Assembly (NCBI GenBank): GCA_034440635.1
Contig: JAOTON010000047.1
Coordinates: 372,001 to 436,000, forward strand
Direction of reading: 5' to 3'
DNA length: 64,000 nucleotides
From: Lepas anatifera
Taxonomy: Eukaryota; Arthropoda; Thecostraca; Lepadidae
Positions 12,598 to 22,006 of this stretch are shown here, in pieces. A model generated the notes under the pieces. That model was not told where the DNA came from. It saw only the letters and a program-made list of their open reading frames with translations, and did not search any database. The position numbers and the translations under genes were made by a program. Position 1 is the first letter of the stretch. Each line of letters opens with the position of its first letter.

Positions 12598-12783
12598 TGA
12601 TCTATTCCACACTCTGTGGTTAGATACAAGATACTTCTTCGGAAAGAACAGTCTGTATTTGGCCGTAGCCACTGAAGCACAACCGCTCCGACACCGCGCC
12701 GCCGTACGACTCCGCGCGGCCTAGTCCGCGCGCCATCTACCAGCGTCTGAAACTAACTCGGTCCGAAACTACGGTACACATCA
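12598..12783 (-). repeat. Gypsy 3' LTR
   Basis: This is a 186-bp repeat from TGATCTATTCC to TACACATCA, identical to 17132-17317. On the element's own strand it is the downstream LTR, preceded by the polypurine tract. Confidence 0.95.
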
Positions 12784-12796
12784 TTCCTCCCCCCTA
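12784..12796 (-). other. Gypsy polypurine tract
   Basis: On the minus strand the sequence AGGGGGGAGGAA directly abuts the 3' LTR. This is the expected plus-strand primer site of an LTR retrotransposon. Confidence 0.85.
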
Positions 12797-12938
12797 GTGT
12801 GTGAGACACACGATTACGGAGAAAAAAACCGAGCCAGAAACAACCGCAGTGCCCAGCAAAAAACTTAACCTGTCGGAACGGAACGCAGGACACAGCGAGT
12901 AACGGCACAGAGCCAATATGATGAACGCTCAGCGGGGT

Positions 12939-15900
12939 TTAACGAAAACGACGCGGTTTGACTATCACCCGACCAGAGCGACGAACTGCGGGTTCAGACA
13001 GGGACTGCCTTAAATCCTGAACTGACGGATCTGACGCAAATAGCTCAGATGGCGGTTGCACAACAGGTGACAATGCAGATTCACCAATCTCTGGAACTGA
13101 CGGCTCTGGAGGAAAACTCGCAGGTGGCGACGGAGCAACACATGACACCGGAGGCGGTGGAAGGTCACTCCCGTGGGCCTCCAGTCGAGAGCCAGCACCA
13201 TCACGAGCGCGCAGGTGATCACGATGACGGCGGAAAGTGCGACCGTCCGGCAACTGCACGACACATTGATGCACGTCGGCCGTGAGGACGACCGCAGGGA
13301 GCCAGCCACGGCCATCGATAGCCGTGACATACACAGAATCACCACGATGGAAAACACGAGGTGTCGCGTGCTGATTGTTTGCCTCAGTTTGACGCTCTTG
13401 CCTGTGACGAACACGGTCACGCAGAGCGGCATCAGGGTTGAGGCGAGACAGATGCGTAGCAAGCTGTCTGCCGTACAACAACTCAGCTGGGGTTACACCA
13501 GTTGTGGAATGCGATGTCGTACGATAGTGAAACAGCACGCGGCTGAGACGGGTTTGCAGTGTGCCACCACGCTGTTTCGCGAGACCACTTTTGATCACTT
13601 TAACACCAGCCTCTCCCTGACCATTAGACTTCGGGTGCAAAGGAGGCGAGAACACATGCTGCACACCATTGGCCAGGAAAAACGCACGCATTTCCTCACT
13701 CGTAAATGCCGTGGCATTATCACTCACCACGGTACGGGGCACACCATGCTCCGCGAACGTTATGCGTAGTTTCTCAATGGTTACTGCCGCTCCCGTAGAA
13801 CGGGTGATGTGTGCCGATATCCACTTGGAGTAGCTGTCTACGATGACGAGAATCATCTGACCTTCAACCGGGCCAGCGTAGTCGATGTGAAGGCGATCAA
13901 AGGGAGCGTCTGGGTACGGCCAGGGTCGCTCAGGCACGGCCGGTGCCTGCGGTCGTGTCAGCTGGCACTGCGGACAGCACCGCACTGCTGACTCGATGGC
14001 TTGGTCGAGGCCGCTCCACCAGACATGAGAACGGGCCTTGGACTTCATCGCTACAATGCCAGGGTGGCCCTGGTGCAACAGGTTGAGTAACTGCTCCTGG
14101 AGCGACGCCGGAACCACGATGCGGCAGCCCCACAGCAGAATACCGTCCACTGCGCTGAGCTCCAACCGCCGCTGATAGAACGGCTTCAGCGGGGCCGAGT
14201 CTGGCGCTGCAGGGTCAGGCCAGCTCCCACTCATCACGCAGTTAAAGACGCGCGCCAAGATCGGGTCTCGACGGGTCTGTTGCCGAATCTGATCCAGCTT
14301 CACCAGCCTGTCCACTGACTCAAGAAGCAGGACAGTGTCTCCCGGCACTGGAACGTGGACGGGGCAGTCCGGCAGTGGCAGCCGACTGAGGCCGTCACTG
14401 TTTGCCTGTCGGCTGGCAGGTGAGTATTCCAGCTTATACTGATAAGCCTGGAGGGCAAGTCGCCACCTCGCTACACGGGGCGACACCATTACTGGCAGAG
14501 GCTTGTCAGCACTCAGGAGCCCCAGTAACGGCTTATGGTCAGTTTTAATCACGAAGTTTCGACCACACACAAACTGATGAAATTTGCTGACACCGAACAC
14601 AACGGCTAATCCTTCCTTATCCAGCTGACTGTAGTTGGTCTCCGCTGACGATAAGGTGCGAGACGCGAACCCCACTGGCCTCTCAGTACCTGACGTATCG
14701 ATGAGAGAAAGCACAGCGCCCAAGCCATATGGGCTCGCGTCCACAGACAGCACGAGAGGGGCCGTCACGTCATAGTGCGCCAGGCACGGTGCCTGCACTA
14801 GCAGCTGTTTAGTGGCAGCAAATGCTGCCTCCTGATCTGGTCCCCATTTCCACGGCTGGTCGGCCTTCAGCAGGAGGTAGAGCGGTCTGGCCACGGTGGC
14901 GAGATCGCTTAGGAACCGACTGTAGTACATCAGCAGCCCCAGGTAAGACTTCAGCTGCTTGACATCAGAGGGTTGTGGTGCGTCCAGCACTGCGCGCACC
15001 TTGTCCTTGTTGGTGTGGATTCCATCACAGTCGATGACGTAGCCTAGGTACTCTACCTTTGGCACCATCCACTCGCACTTAAGCGGATTCAGTCTGAGTC
15101 CAGCTTCGGAGAGGCGCTGCAGAACGGCCTCCACGTTCTGCCGGTGCTCTGCATCCGTCCTGCCCGTGATGCATACGTCGTCAAGGAACACGGAGACGTG
15201 TGGCAGCCCAGCCAACAGGTTCTCCATCATCCTCTGGCACGCAGCCGGCCCTGAGGAGATGCCGTACACGAGACGTGTGGCAGCAAAGAGCCCACGGTGT
15301 GTATTGATCACCGTGTACTGCTGACTTGCTTCATCCAACGGGACCAACAGGTAAGCCTCCCTGAGGTCCAGACGGGTGAACTTTTGTCCTCCGGCGAGCG
15401 TGGTCAGAAGCTGGTCGATGCGTGGCAGTGGGTATTGCTCCACGCGAGAAGCACGATTCACGGTTAGGTCGTAGCTACCGCACAGTCGAATTGACTTTTT
15501 GTCTGCCTTCAACACGGTTACAACGGGCGCAGCCCATTGTGATGTCTTCACAGGCCGCAGGATGCCTCGCTCGATTTGGCGGTCCAGCTCTGCATTCACC
15601 AGCGGCAGCAGAGACAACGGCACCGGGCGCGGCTTGTAGAAACGCGGCGGCACCGACGGGTCTATGTCCAGGCTGACCTGTTCCTTGCAGCAGCCTGTAT
15701 CATCCTCAAACAGTTCTCCATACTTTGTGCGCAGGTCAGCTAGCGGCGCACCTGACTGTAGCTGGAATAGCGATGACCAGTTCAGACGTATCTGACTGAG
15801 CCAATCACGGCCGAGGAGGGACGGTCCCGTACCCCGGGCCACGATGAGGGGCAGTTCCCGAGTCTGCTTCTCGTACTGTACTTGTACCATCAACCGTCCT

Positions 15901-17039
15901 TGCACTGGCACTGGCTCACCAGTGTAGGTATGCATCGTTTCTGTCACCGGGGACAGTGGTTTTCCACCTAAGAGGCGTTGCCATGTCTGCGTACTGACAA
16001 TGGTTTGGCTGGCGCCTGTGTCGACCTCAAACTCGATAGTTTGGTCATTCACAAGGAGCGATTCCTTGATAGGCGGTGTCCGGGGTGTGCCACGAACATT
16101 ATACATCATGTATCCGTTGTCGCTTGGGACGTCTGTGCCTTCCGCTGGCTGACCCGTCTTGACGGCAGCAGCGGTCTCATCACGGACGTGATGAACACTC
16201 ATACAAACGTTCTTGAGGTGTCCAACCTTCTGGCACTTGTGGCACTTGTAAAACTTGAATGGACAGTTTGGTGAGATGTGGTCAGACCTTCCACACCGCA
16301 CACAGGGTTTATCCCCACCCTGCGCCGTCCCTGGCGGCGCCCGTGGCGTCAGCTGACGTGACAGCTGCGATCTACGCTGAGTCCCACGCTGATAATTTTC
16401 GCGCGCATGGCTGCCGTTCCCGCCACCACGTTGCCACTGCAGACGCGAACTTGGCGGACGATTATTTTGGCGATCGACGCGATGCACGGCAGGCGCTCCA
16501 ACAGCACCAGACGAAATCGTTTTGAAGTCTGCCGATGCAGTTTCCAATGCTTGTGCTATCTTGTACGCTGATTCCAGGGTCAGGTTGTCACCTTCCTGTA
16601 GAAGCCGCCTCTGGATAGGACCAGCGAGAGAGCCCGAGACAAATCGGTCTCGCAGACGTTCGTCTAAATATTCACCGAAATTGCAGTCTGTTGCCAAACG
16701 TTTCAGCTCGGCGAGGAATGCCCCAGCCGACTGGCCTTCCTGCTGGAACTCACGCTCGAATTTAAACCTCGACACGATCACTGTTGGCTTCGGTGCATAA
16801 TGTTCTTTGGCGAGGGTGATCAGCTCCTCGAACGTTTTGTCCGCGGGAAGCACTGGCGCACACAGACTTCGTAGCAGTTTGTACACATTTCCGCCAGCCA
16901 CGCTGAGAAAAACGGCTTTCCTCCTGGCAGCGGTGGTGATGTTGTTTGCCAGAGCAAACTGCTCGAAACGCTCCACGTACTCACCAAAATCAGCACCGGG
17001 TGCAAACTCCCCTATTGTTCCCAGCAGGCCTGTCGCCAT
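12939..17039 (-). CDS. gag-pol: Gypsy Gag-Pol polyprotein
   Basis: One uninterrupted frame encodes particle and enzyme functions. The frame is open with an ATG from 17105, but that lies only 26 bases from the 5' LTR. I prefer the ATG at 17037-17039 (MATGLLGTIGEF), the usual gag start for this lineage. In residue numbers of the longer frame, there is a gag domain at about 23-250 and two CCHC zinc knuckles at 268-281 and 288-301. The protease has DTGA at 362-365. The reverse transcriptase has its first catalytic Asp in 'TRLDLREAY' near 580 and FLDD at 640-643. RNase H runs from 'LSVDASPYG' near 787 to 'TDHKP' near 855. The integrase has an HHCC zinc site at 1011-1047 and catalytic D1075, D1129 and E1165, the last two with D-35-E spacing. 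All catalytic residues are present. Gag and pol are fused without a frameshift. The many plus-strand frames across this interval are shadows. Confidence 0.95.
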   Translation of the reverse strand: MATGLLGTIGEFAPGADFGEYVERFEQFALANNITTAARRKAVFLSVAGGNVYKLLRSLCAPVLPADKTFEELITLAKEHYAPKPTVIVSRFKFEREFQQEGQSAGAFLAELKRLATDCNFGEYLDERLRDRFVSGSLAGPIQRRLLQEGDNLTLESAYKIAQALETASADFKTISSGAVGAPAVHRVDRQNNRPPSSRLQWQRGGGNGSHARENYQRGTQRRSQLSRQLTPRAPPGTAQGGDKPCVRCGRSDHISPNCPFKFYKCHKCQKVGHLKNVCMSVHHVRDETAAAVKTGQPAEGTDVPSDNGYMMYNVRGTPRTPPIKESLLVNDQTIEFEVDTGASQTIVSTQTWQRLLGGKPLSPVTETMHTYTGEPVPVQGRLMVQVQYEKQTRELPLIVARGTGPSLLGRDWLSQIRLNWSSLFQLQSGAPLADLRTKYGELFEDDTGCCKEQVSLDIDPSVPPRFYKPRPVPLSLLPLVNAELDRQIERGILRPVKTSQWAAPVVTVLKADKKSIRLCGSYDLTVNRASRVEQYPLPRIDQLLTTLAGGQKFTRLDLREAYLLVPLDEASQQYTVINTHRGLFAATRLVYGISSGPAACQRMMENLLAGLPHVSVFLDDVCITGRTDAEHRQNVEAVLQRLSEAGLRLNPLKCEWMVPKVEYLGYVIDCDGIHTNKDKVRAVLDAPQPSDVKQLKSYLGLLMYYSRFLSDLATVARPLYLLLKADQPWKWGPDQEAAFAATKQLLVQAPCLAHYDVTAPLVLSVDASPYGLGAVLSLIDTSGTERPVGFASRTLSSAETNYSQLDKEGLAVVFGVSKFHQFVCGRNFVIKTDHKPLLGLLSADKPLPVMVSPRVARWRLALQAYQYKLEYSPASRQANSDGLSRLPLPDCPVHVPVPGDTVLLLESVDRLVKLDQIRQQTRRDPILARVFNCVMSGSWPDPAAPDSAPLKPFYQRRLELSAVDGILLWGCRIVVPASLQEQLLNLLHQGHPGIVAMKSKARSHVWWSGLDQAIESAVRCCPQCQLTRPQAPAVPERPWPYPDAPFDRLHIDYAGPVEGQMILVIVDSYSKWISAHITRSTGAAVTIEKLRITFAEHGVPRTVVSDNATAFTSEEMRAFFLANGVQHVFSPPLHPKSNGQGEAGVKVIKSGLAKQRGGTLQTRLSRVLFHYRTTSHSTTGVTPAELLYGRQLATHLSRLNPDAALRDRVRHRQERQTEANNQHATPRVFHRGDSVYVTAIDGRGWLPAVVLTADVHQCVVQLPDGRTFRRHRDHLRARDGAGSRLEAHGSDLPPPPVSCVAPSPPASFPPEPSVPEIGESALSPVVQPPSELFASDPSVQDLRQSLSEPAVRRSGRVIVKPRRFR

Positions 17040-17112
17040 CTTGCAAAACTTGCACTCCAACTGAGCGAAAAATAATGCAACCGAGAATTTGGGTAGACGG
17101 ATCAATGCCCAA

Positions 17113-17130
17113 ATCTCATGCTGGTCGCCA
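17113..17130 (-). other. Gypsy primer-binding site
   Basis: Next to the 5' LTR the minus strand reads TGGCGACCAGCATGAG one base in. Its complement ends ...GGTCGCCA, which looks like a tRNA 3' end with CCA. The particular tRNA (arginine is one possibility) cannot be settled from the window. Confidence 0.75.
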
Positions 17131-17131
17131 G

Positions 17132-17317
17132 TGATCTATTCCACACTCTGTGGTTAGATACAAGATACTTCTTCGGAAAGAACAGTCTGTATTTGGCCGT
17201 AGCCACTGAAGCACAACCGCTCCGACACCGCGCCGCCGTACGACTCCGCGCGGCCTAGTCCGCGCGCCATCTACCAGCGTCTGAAACTAACTCGGTCCGA
17301 AACTACGGTACACATCA
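17132..17317 (-). repeat. Gypsy 5' LTR
   Basis: This is the second identical 186-bp copy. It is the upstream LTR on the minus strand and must hold the element's promoter. It is followed by the duplicated AGTAT at 17318-17322. Confidence 0.95.
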
Positions 17318-17322
17318 AGTAT

Positions 17323-18163
17323 ATTGTTCCTTGATGCATTTCTTAATCATCAGGGACGAATCTTAGATTATAATTCGTTTAAGGAAAGCAACAACTTGAC
17401 ACGATTGGATCCTCTTGTTTATATGGGCTGGTGCCGGGCCATTCCTGCGATATGGAGACGGCTTGCCGTTGGCAGTGAAACACTAACCGTTGAGGAGAAG
17501 GTGCTTGGCCGTGGCATAGAAGTGAAAGGAAAAGTTGTCCCGGTTCAGTGGATTAAAGTTAAATATTTTTCAAACAAATTTCTAAAGGAGATAACCCCCA
17601 GAGCGCAAATAAAATGGATAAGTGAAGGAGTTGAATACGGAGAAGACTGGTGTAAAGTATACTTACTTCCATTTAACATCACGAAATCAACAAAGCTTCA
17701 AAATTTACAATATAGGATAGTTCATAGGTTTTTTTTCCAACTCGAAGATTCTTGTGTATACGAAAAGTGATAGATGATCCATTCTGTGATAGGTGCGGTA
17801 GCGTAGAGACAATTGAGCATTTCTTCGTAGAGTGTGGAGAGGTTAGACGATTTTGGGATGATCTAGTTAGAAAAAATTAACTCAAAGCTTGCCACAACAA
17901 AACAGTTCTTAGGCAACGTTACAAACATTCTCTTTGGATCATTAGGAACATTGAATGTTGTCAATTTAATAGTTTTGGCTGCAAAACAGTTCATTGTGAA
18001 TCAGAGGTTTAAGGATGAAGAAATAAAGATGGGAGTTTTCTCAAAATTTCTGGAAAAAACATTTCAAATGGAACGGTGCATTGCAAAGAAGGACAGAAGA
18101 ATTGACAGGTTTAACGAGAGGTGGCTACCATTTATCAATGAACATTTTGAGCTTTGTATTTAG
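17323..18163 (+). pseudogene. LINE ORF2, C-terminal part, frameshifted
   Basis: Immediately after the gypsy element and its duplicated AGTAT, the LINE reading frame continues ('LFLDAFLNHQGRI'), and the junction codon is restored when the insertion is removed. The frame then breaks. A T8 run at 17729-17736 shifts it, an A4 run near 17765 shifts it again, and an A6 run near 17873 shifts it a third time. Across the breaks one can read the cysteine-histidine motif 'CDRCGSVETIEHFFVEC' (17790-17840), typical of the C-terminus of L1/Tx1 ORF2, and a final 'FNERWLPFINEH' before the stop at 18161-18163. Three single-base indels in homopolymers indicate decay, although sequencing error in homopolymers is possible. 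Confidence 0.75.
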
Positions 18164-18469
18164 TTTGTATAATCTGGACCCACTTCGGCGAGCTGCATGT
18201 GGTGAAGGAGGTTGTCGTGATGTGAAGTGATCTGTGAAGTGTATGGAATCAACGTGATTGCACATTGTGGGAGAGTAGGGATCGGGGGGGTGGGGTGGGG
18301 TAGGGTGAGTTTGGTACCGAGGCGATGGTACGTTGAAGCGCGACGTGGGATTATTACTGTGACACCAGTGGCAAGGTGTGAATGAAAATTGTTCAATTGC
18401 CTCGCAAATTTTACAGCCGTTTTTTGTGAAATACATTCTTCCAACAGAAAAAAAAAGATCGATCAGCAC

Positions 18470-19363
18470 AGGGAGCATGTTCAAGTCAGGGGCACTAAAT
18501 CAGCTCAAGGATCCCTCATAAGCTCGGGGCCCAATCAGTTCAAAAGCCCCATAGTTGCTCAGGGTACACCAGATGCCCATAGGGCACCAGATCAGCTTCG
18601 GGGACAAACAATCAGATCAGTGGTCCCCGACCAGCTCGGGAATACCAGTTCAAGTCAGGAGGCACTTAATCAGCTCAGGAGCCCCATACCATCTCAGGGG
18701 CCCTCATCAGCCTCTGTGGGCCCAGCTCCGCTCAGGGCTTTAGATCTGCTCATGAAATCACGTAAGGAGGCTCAGATCAGCTTAAAGGGCACCAGATTAC
18801 TCAAGGGAGGAGCATCAGATGGGCTCAGGAGGCACCAGATCGACTAAGGGGCATTAGTGCAGCTCAGGTGGCACCAGATCGATCCGCTCGGGGTCCAGAT
18901 CAGCTCCCAGCCCCCAGACTATGGCAGGAGCCTAAATCAGCTCAGGGAGCAACATAACAGCTCAGGGGACATAAGGTGGGCTCAGAGCCCACCAAACCAG
19001 CTCAGGGGGGACCAGATCATCTAAGGAGACATCAATAATCAGTTGAGGGGGCACCTAATCAGCTGAAGAGGCACCATATTGACTTAGGATACAGAATCAA
19101 CTAGGGGAGGCATGAGATCAGCTCGGGGCCCGAATCAGCTCAAGGGGCACTAAATCAGCTATCAGGGCACGAAACAAGCTCGGAAGCATTAGACTAACTC
19201 AGAGAGCATTATATAGGTTCAGGAGGCACAATTATTTGCTCAGTGGGGCACTCGATTGAATCAGGGGCACCAGATCAGTTTAGAGGGCAAGTAATCAGCT
19301 CAAGGGTCCAAGACCAGCTGAGAGGCCACGAGATGAGCTCAGGGAGCACCAGATCGGCTTTAC
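18470..19363. repeat. Degenerate ~20-bp minisatellite, right block
   Basis: The array interrupted by the LINE continues here with the same GGCACCAGATCAGCTCAG-like unit. The first 270 bases match 6990-7280, so a period of about 510 bases exists in the array once the LINE is removed. Frames such as 18389-18847 are translations of the repeat. Confidence 0.8.
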
Positions 19364-21290
19364 CCGTACGATTATTGGCGACAATGAGGCATTAGGTGGA
19401 CACATACTAGGTGCCCATACTCTTCCCGGGCGCTTGGAAAGGCGATATAATACCCTACCTGACCGAGAAAGGTATTAAGTTGTCCAACAATAGTTTCAAT
19501 CGCTACATGCGGTCCAGTTACATCTAGGTTCAACGGCTAGGGCACTAAATTTCGAGCGGCACGGCCCAAATTGGGTACACCACCTGGCAATCAAAAGGGC
19601 ACCCCGGCAGTGATGGGGGCACGTGCCCCCTGTGCCTTCCTGGCTGCACCCCTGGACAGTAGATCAACTCCGGGAGGCATTAAATAAGCTCAGAGGGTCC
19701 GGATAAGCTCAAGGGGCACTAAAACAGCCAAAAGGACTCCAGGCAAGCTCGGAGGCATCAAAATAACTCGGAGAGTATTTTATAGGCTCAGAAGGCACAC
19801 TTATTTTCTCAGGAGGGCACCAGATTGACTACGAGGGCACCAGATCAGCTCAGAGGGCACATGATCAGCTCCAGGGGACACCAGATGAGCTCCGCCCGTA
19901 CGATTATTGGCGACGAAGAGGCATTATCTGGAAACGGATTGCGTGCCTATGCTCTTCCCGGGTGCTTGGAAAGGCGACAGAATGCCCTGGCTAACCAAAA
20001 AGGCACTTAGTTGTCAAACAATAGTTGAAATCGCTAAATGCAGTCTAGTTACATCTAAGTTCAACGGCGCAGGGCACTAAATTTCGAGCGGCACGGCCCA
20101 AAGAGGGTACACCACCTGGCAATCAAAAGGGCACCCGGCACCGATGGGTGCACGTGCCCCTTGTGCCCCCTGGACAGTAGATAAACTCCGGGAGGAATTG
20201 AATAAGTTCAGAGGGTCCGGATCAGCTCAAAGGGGTACTAAAACAGCTAATAGGGCAGCAGGCAAGCTCGGAGGCATCAGACTAACTTTGAGAGCATTAT
20301 ATAGGTTCAGAAGGCACAATTATTTATTCAGGAAAGGGGGGGCACCAGATTGACTACGAGGGCATCAGATCAGCTCAGAAGGCACATGATCAGCTCCAGG
20401 GGGCACCAGATGAGCTCCATCCGTACGATTATTGGCGACGATGAGGCATTATCTGGAAACGGATTACGTGCCTATACTATTCCCGGGTGCTTGGAAAGGC
20501 GACAGAATGTTTTAGGTGACCAAAAAGACACTTAATTGTCAAACAATAGTTGAAATCGCTAAATGCGGCCTAGTTCCGTCTAGGTTCAACGGCGTAGGGC
20601 ACTAAATTTCGAGCGGCACGGCCCAAAGAGGGGTACACCACCTGGCAATCAAAAGGGCACCCGGCACCGATGGGGGCACGTGCCCCCTGTGTCCCCTGGC
20701 TGTGGCCCTGGACAGTAGATAAACTACGGGAGGCATTAAATAAGTTCAGGGGGCCCGGATCAGCTCGAGGGGCACTAAAACAGCTAATAGGGCACCAGGC
20801 AAGCTCGGAGGCATCAGACTAACTCAGAGAACATTATTTAGATTCAGAAGGCACAATTATTTTCTCAGGGGGGCACCAGATTGACTACGAGGGCATCATA
20901 TCAGCTCAGAGGGCACATGATCAGCTCCAGGATTCAAGACCAGCGCCCAGGGGGCACCAGATGAGATCAAGGGGCACCAGATTTGCTCTGCCCATACGAT
21001 TATTGGCGACGATGAGGCATTATCTGGAAACGGATTACGTGCCTTTACTCTTCCCGGGTGCTTGGAAGGGCGACAGAATGCCCTAACTGACCAAAAAGGC
21101 ACTTAATTTTCAAACAATAGCTTAAATCACTAACTGCAGTCTAGTTCCATCTAGGCTCAACGACGTAGGGTACTAAATTTCGAGCGGCACGGCCCAAAGA
21201 GGGCACACCACCTGGCAATCAAAAGGGCACCCCGGCACCGATGGGGGCACGTGCCCTCTGTGCCCCCCTGGCTGCGCCCCTGTTTCCAGC
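19364..21290. repeat. Higher-order satellite, four units of ~525-571 bp
   Basis: The landmark CCGTACGATTATTGGCGAC begins at 19364, 19896 and 20421, and with one change at about 20992, giving periods of 532, 525 and 571. Each unit contains the ~20-bp minisatellite, the block 'gggcactaaatttcgagcgg', and a segment ending 'cctggctgcgcccctg' that resembles a MITE terminus. The last unit is longer because of an extra ~45 bp near 20935-20980. There is no coding signal. Confidence 0.85.
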
Positions 21291-21914
21291 TTTTCTTGCC
21301 AAATCTTGGCACATGCTTGAATTTTGATGATCAGTATCATTTGATGGACATTCAATCAAAGTACCTACTGTTTCAAGATCATGGGTATTGAAAATGAATA
21401 ACTATATATTTTGATATATTCTGCGTTTGAAAATTAACATTTTCTTCGGTTTTTATGTCACTTTTCCACTCCAGTTCCCTGGCAACATATTGATCGCGAG
21501 GGTTTACCCACTATCTAAACTAGAGACGCACAAGTTGTTGATAGGTAGAACCCAAAGTAGTAGAAAACGTGTTCTGAATAAAATGACTTATTTGACAAAT
21601 GATTTAATCATAATTAGAATTGAAAAGGAAGCCTTTTTATGATATCTTCATTTTTTCTCCAAAGATTCTATTAAATCCACGGTAATATTGGTTTTAGCAT
21701 TTCCCTGGGTTTTACTGTCGTATAAACTGCAGCTCTATAACAGTCACGAGAAAAGAGATGAGCTCGACAATTTCGCCGCTCTTTCTTCGAAAATTTGTGA
21801 GAGGACGATCAAGAAAGAAGTGCGAAGGGCGTTCGTTCATTGATCCAGTTAGGGTGGTATTACTGTGATTGAAGCTTAATTATTGAATCGAATTCTGTGT
21901 TTGTAACCCTAGAC
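21291..21914 (+). promoter_or_regulatory. Upstream region and presumed 5' UTR of ATP6AP1
   Basis: This AT-rich, unique-looking sequence lies between the satellite and the ATP6AP1 start codon. It should contain the promoter, but I see no convincing TATA box or other core element. The exact transcription start is unknown. Confidence 0.35.
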
Positions 21915-22006
21915 ATGGATTTCTTAAAATTGCTCCTACTGCTTGTTACATTGACTTCGTCAAATGCGGAACGAAGTGCTCCAGTTTTGGTATGGGAATC
22001 CACCAG
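21915..22006 (+). CDS. ATP6AP1: ATP6AP1 exon 1 (signal peptide)
   Basis: It starts at ATG 21915 and ends in AG|gtgaga, leaving two bases of a split codon. It encodes the signal peptide and the first residues of the mature protein ('APVLVWEST'). Confidence 0.9.

Larger units (their letters stand above)
12598..17317 (-). mobile_element. Complete Ty3/gypsy LTR retrotransposon (Mag-like), recently inserted
   Basis: Two direct repeats of 186 bp bound the element, each beginning TG and ending CA. They are identical as far as I can read. The 5-bp AGTAT occurs on both sides (12593-12597 and 17318-17322) as a target-site duplication. A primer-binding site and a polypurine tract lie just inside the LTRs in the positions expected for a minus-strand element. 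A single unbroken gag-pol frame fills the interior. Identical LTRs plus an intact frame imply a very young insertion, possibly still mobile. The pol order, with integrase after RNase H, is that of Ty3/gypsy. Its similarity to K02A2.6-type proteins suggests the Mag lineage. No envelope gene is present. Confidence 0.95.
7493..18455 (+). mobile_element. LINE retrotransposon of L1/Tx1 type, interrupted by a Ty3/gypsy element
   Basis: The ORF2 protein has an endonuclease followed by a reverse transcriptase, as in L1/Tx1-group non-LTR elements. The 3' end is an A9 run (18448-18456). The 14-bp sequence agatcgatcagcac occurs immediately after this A run (18456-18469) and again at 7479-7492, which fits a target-site duplication from target-primed reverse transcription. 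That places the 5' end at about 7493 and the element at about 6.2 kb once the nested 4.7-kb insertion is discounted. The 3' end is well supported. The 5' end rests on the duplication alone, because the 7.5-9.3 kb part is much more GC-rich than ORF2. The element inserted into the minisatellite. Confidence 0.7.

Noticed and set aside
12598..12724. C-terminal 42 residues of the 1029-codon LINE frame
   Set aside because: Read from the gypsy LTR, not LINE protein; the real continuation begins at 17323.
13010..13769. Plus- and minus-strand frames of 150-198 codons within the gypsy element
   Set aside because: Shadows of the gag-pol frame, which has full-length domain support.
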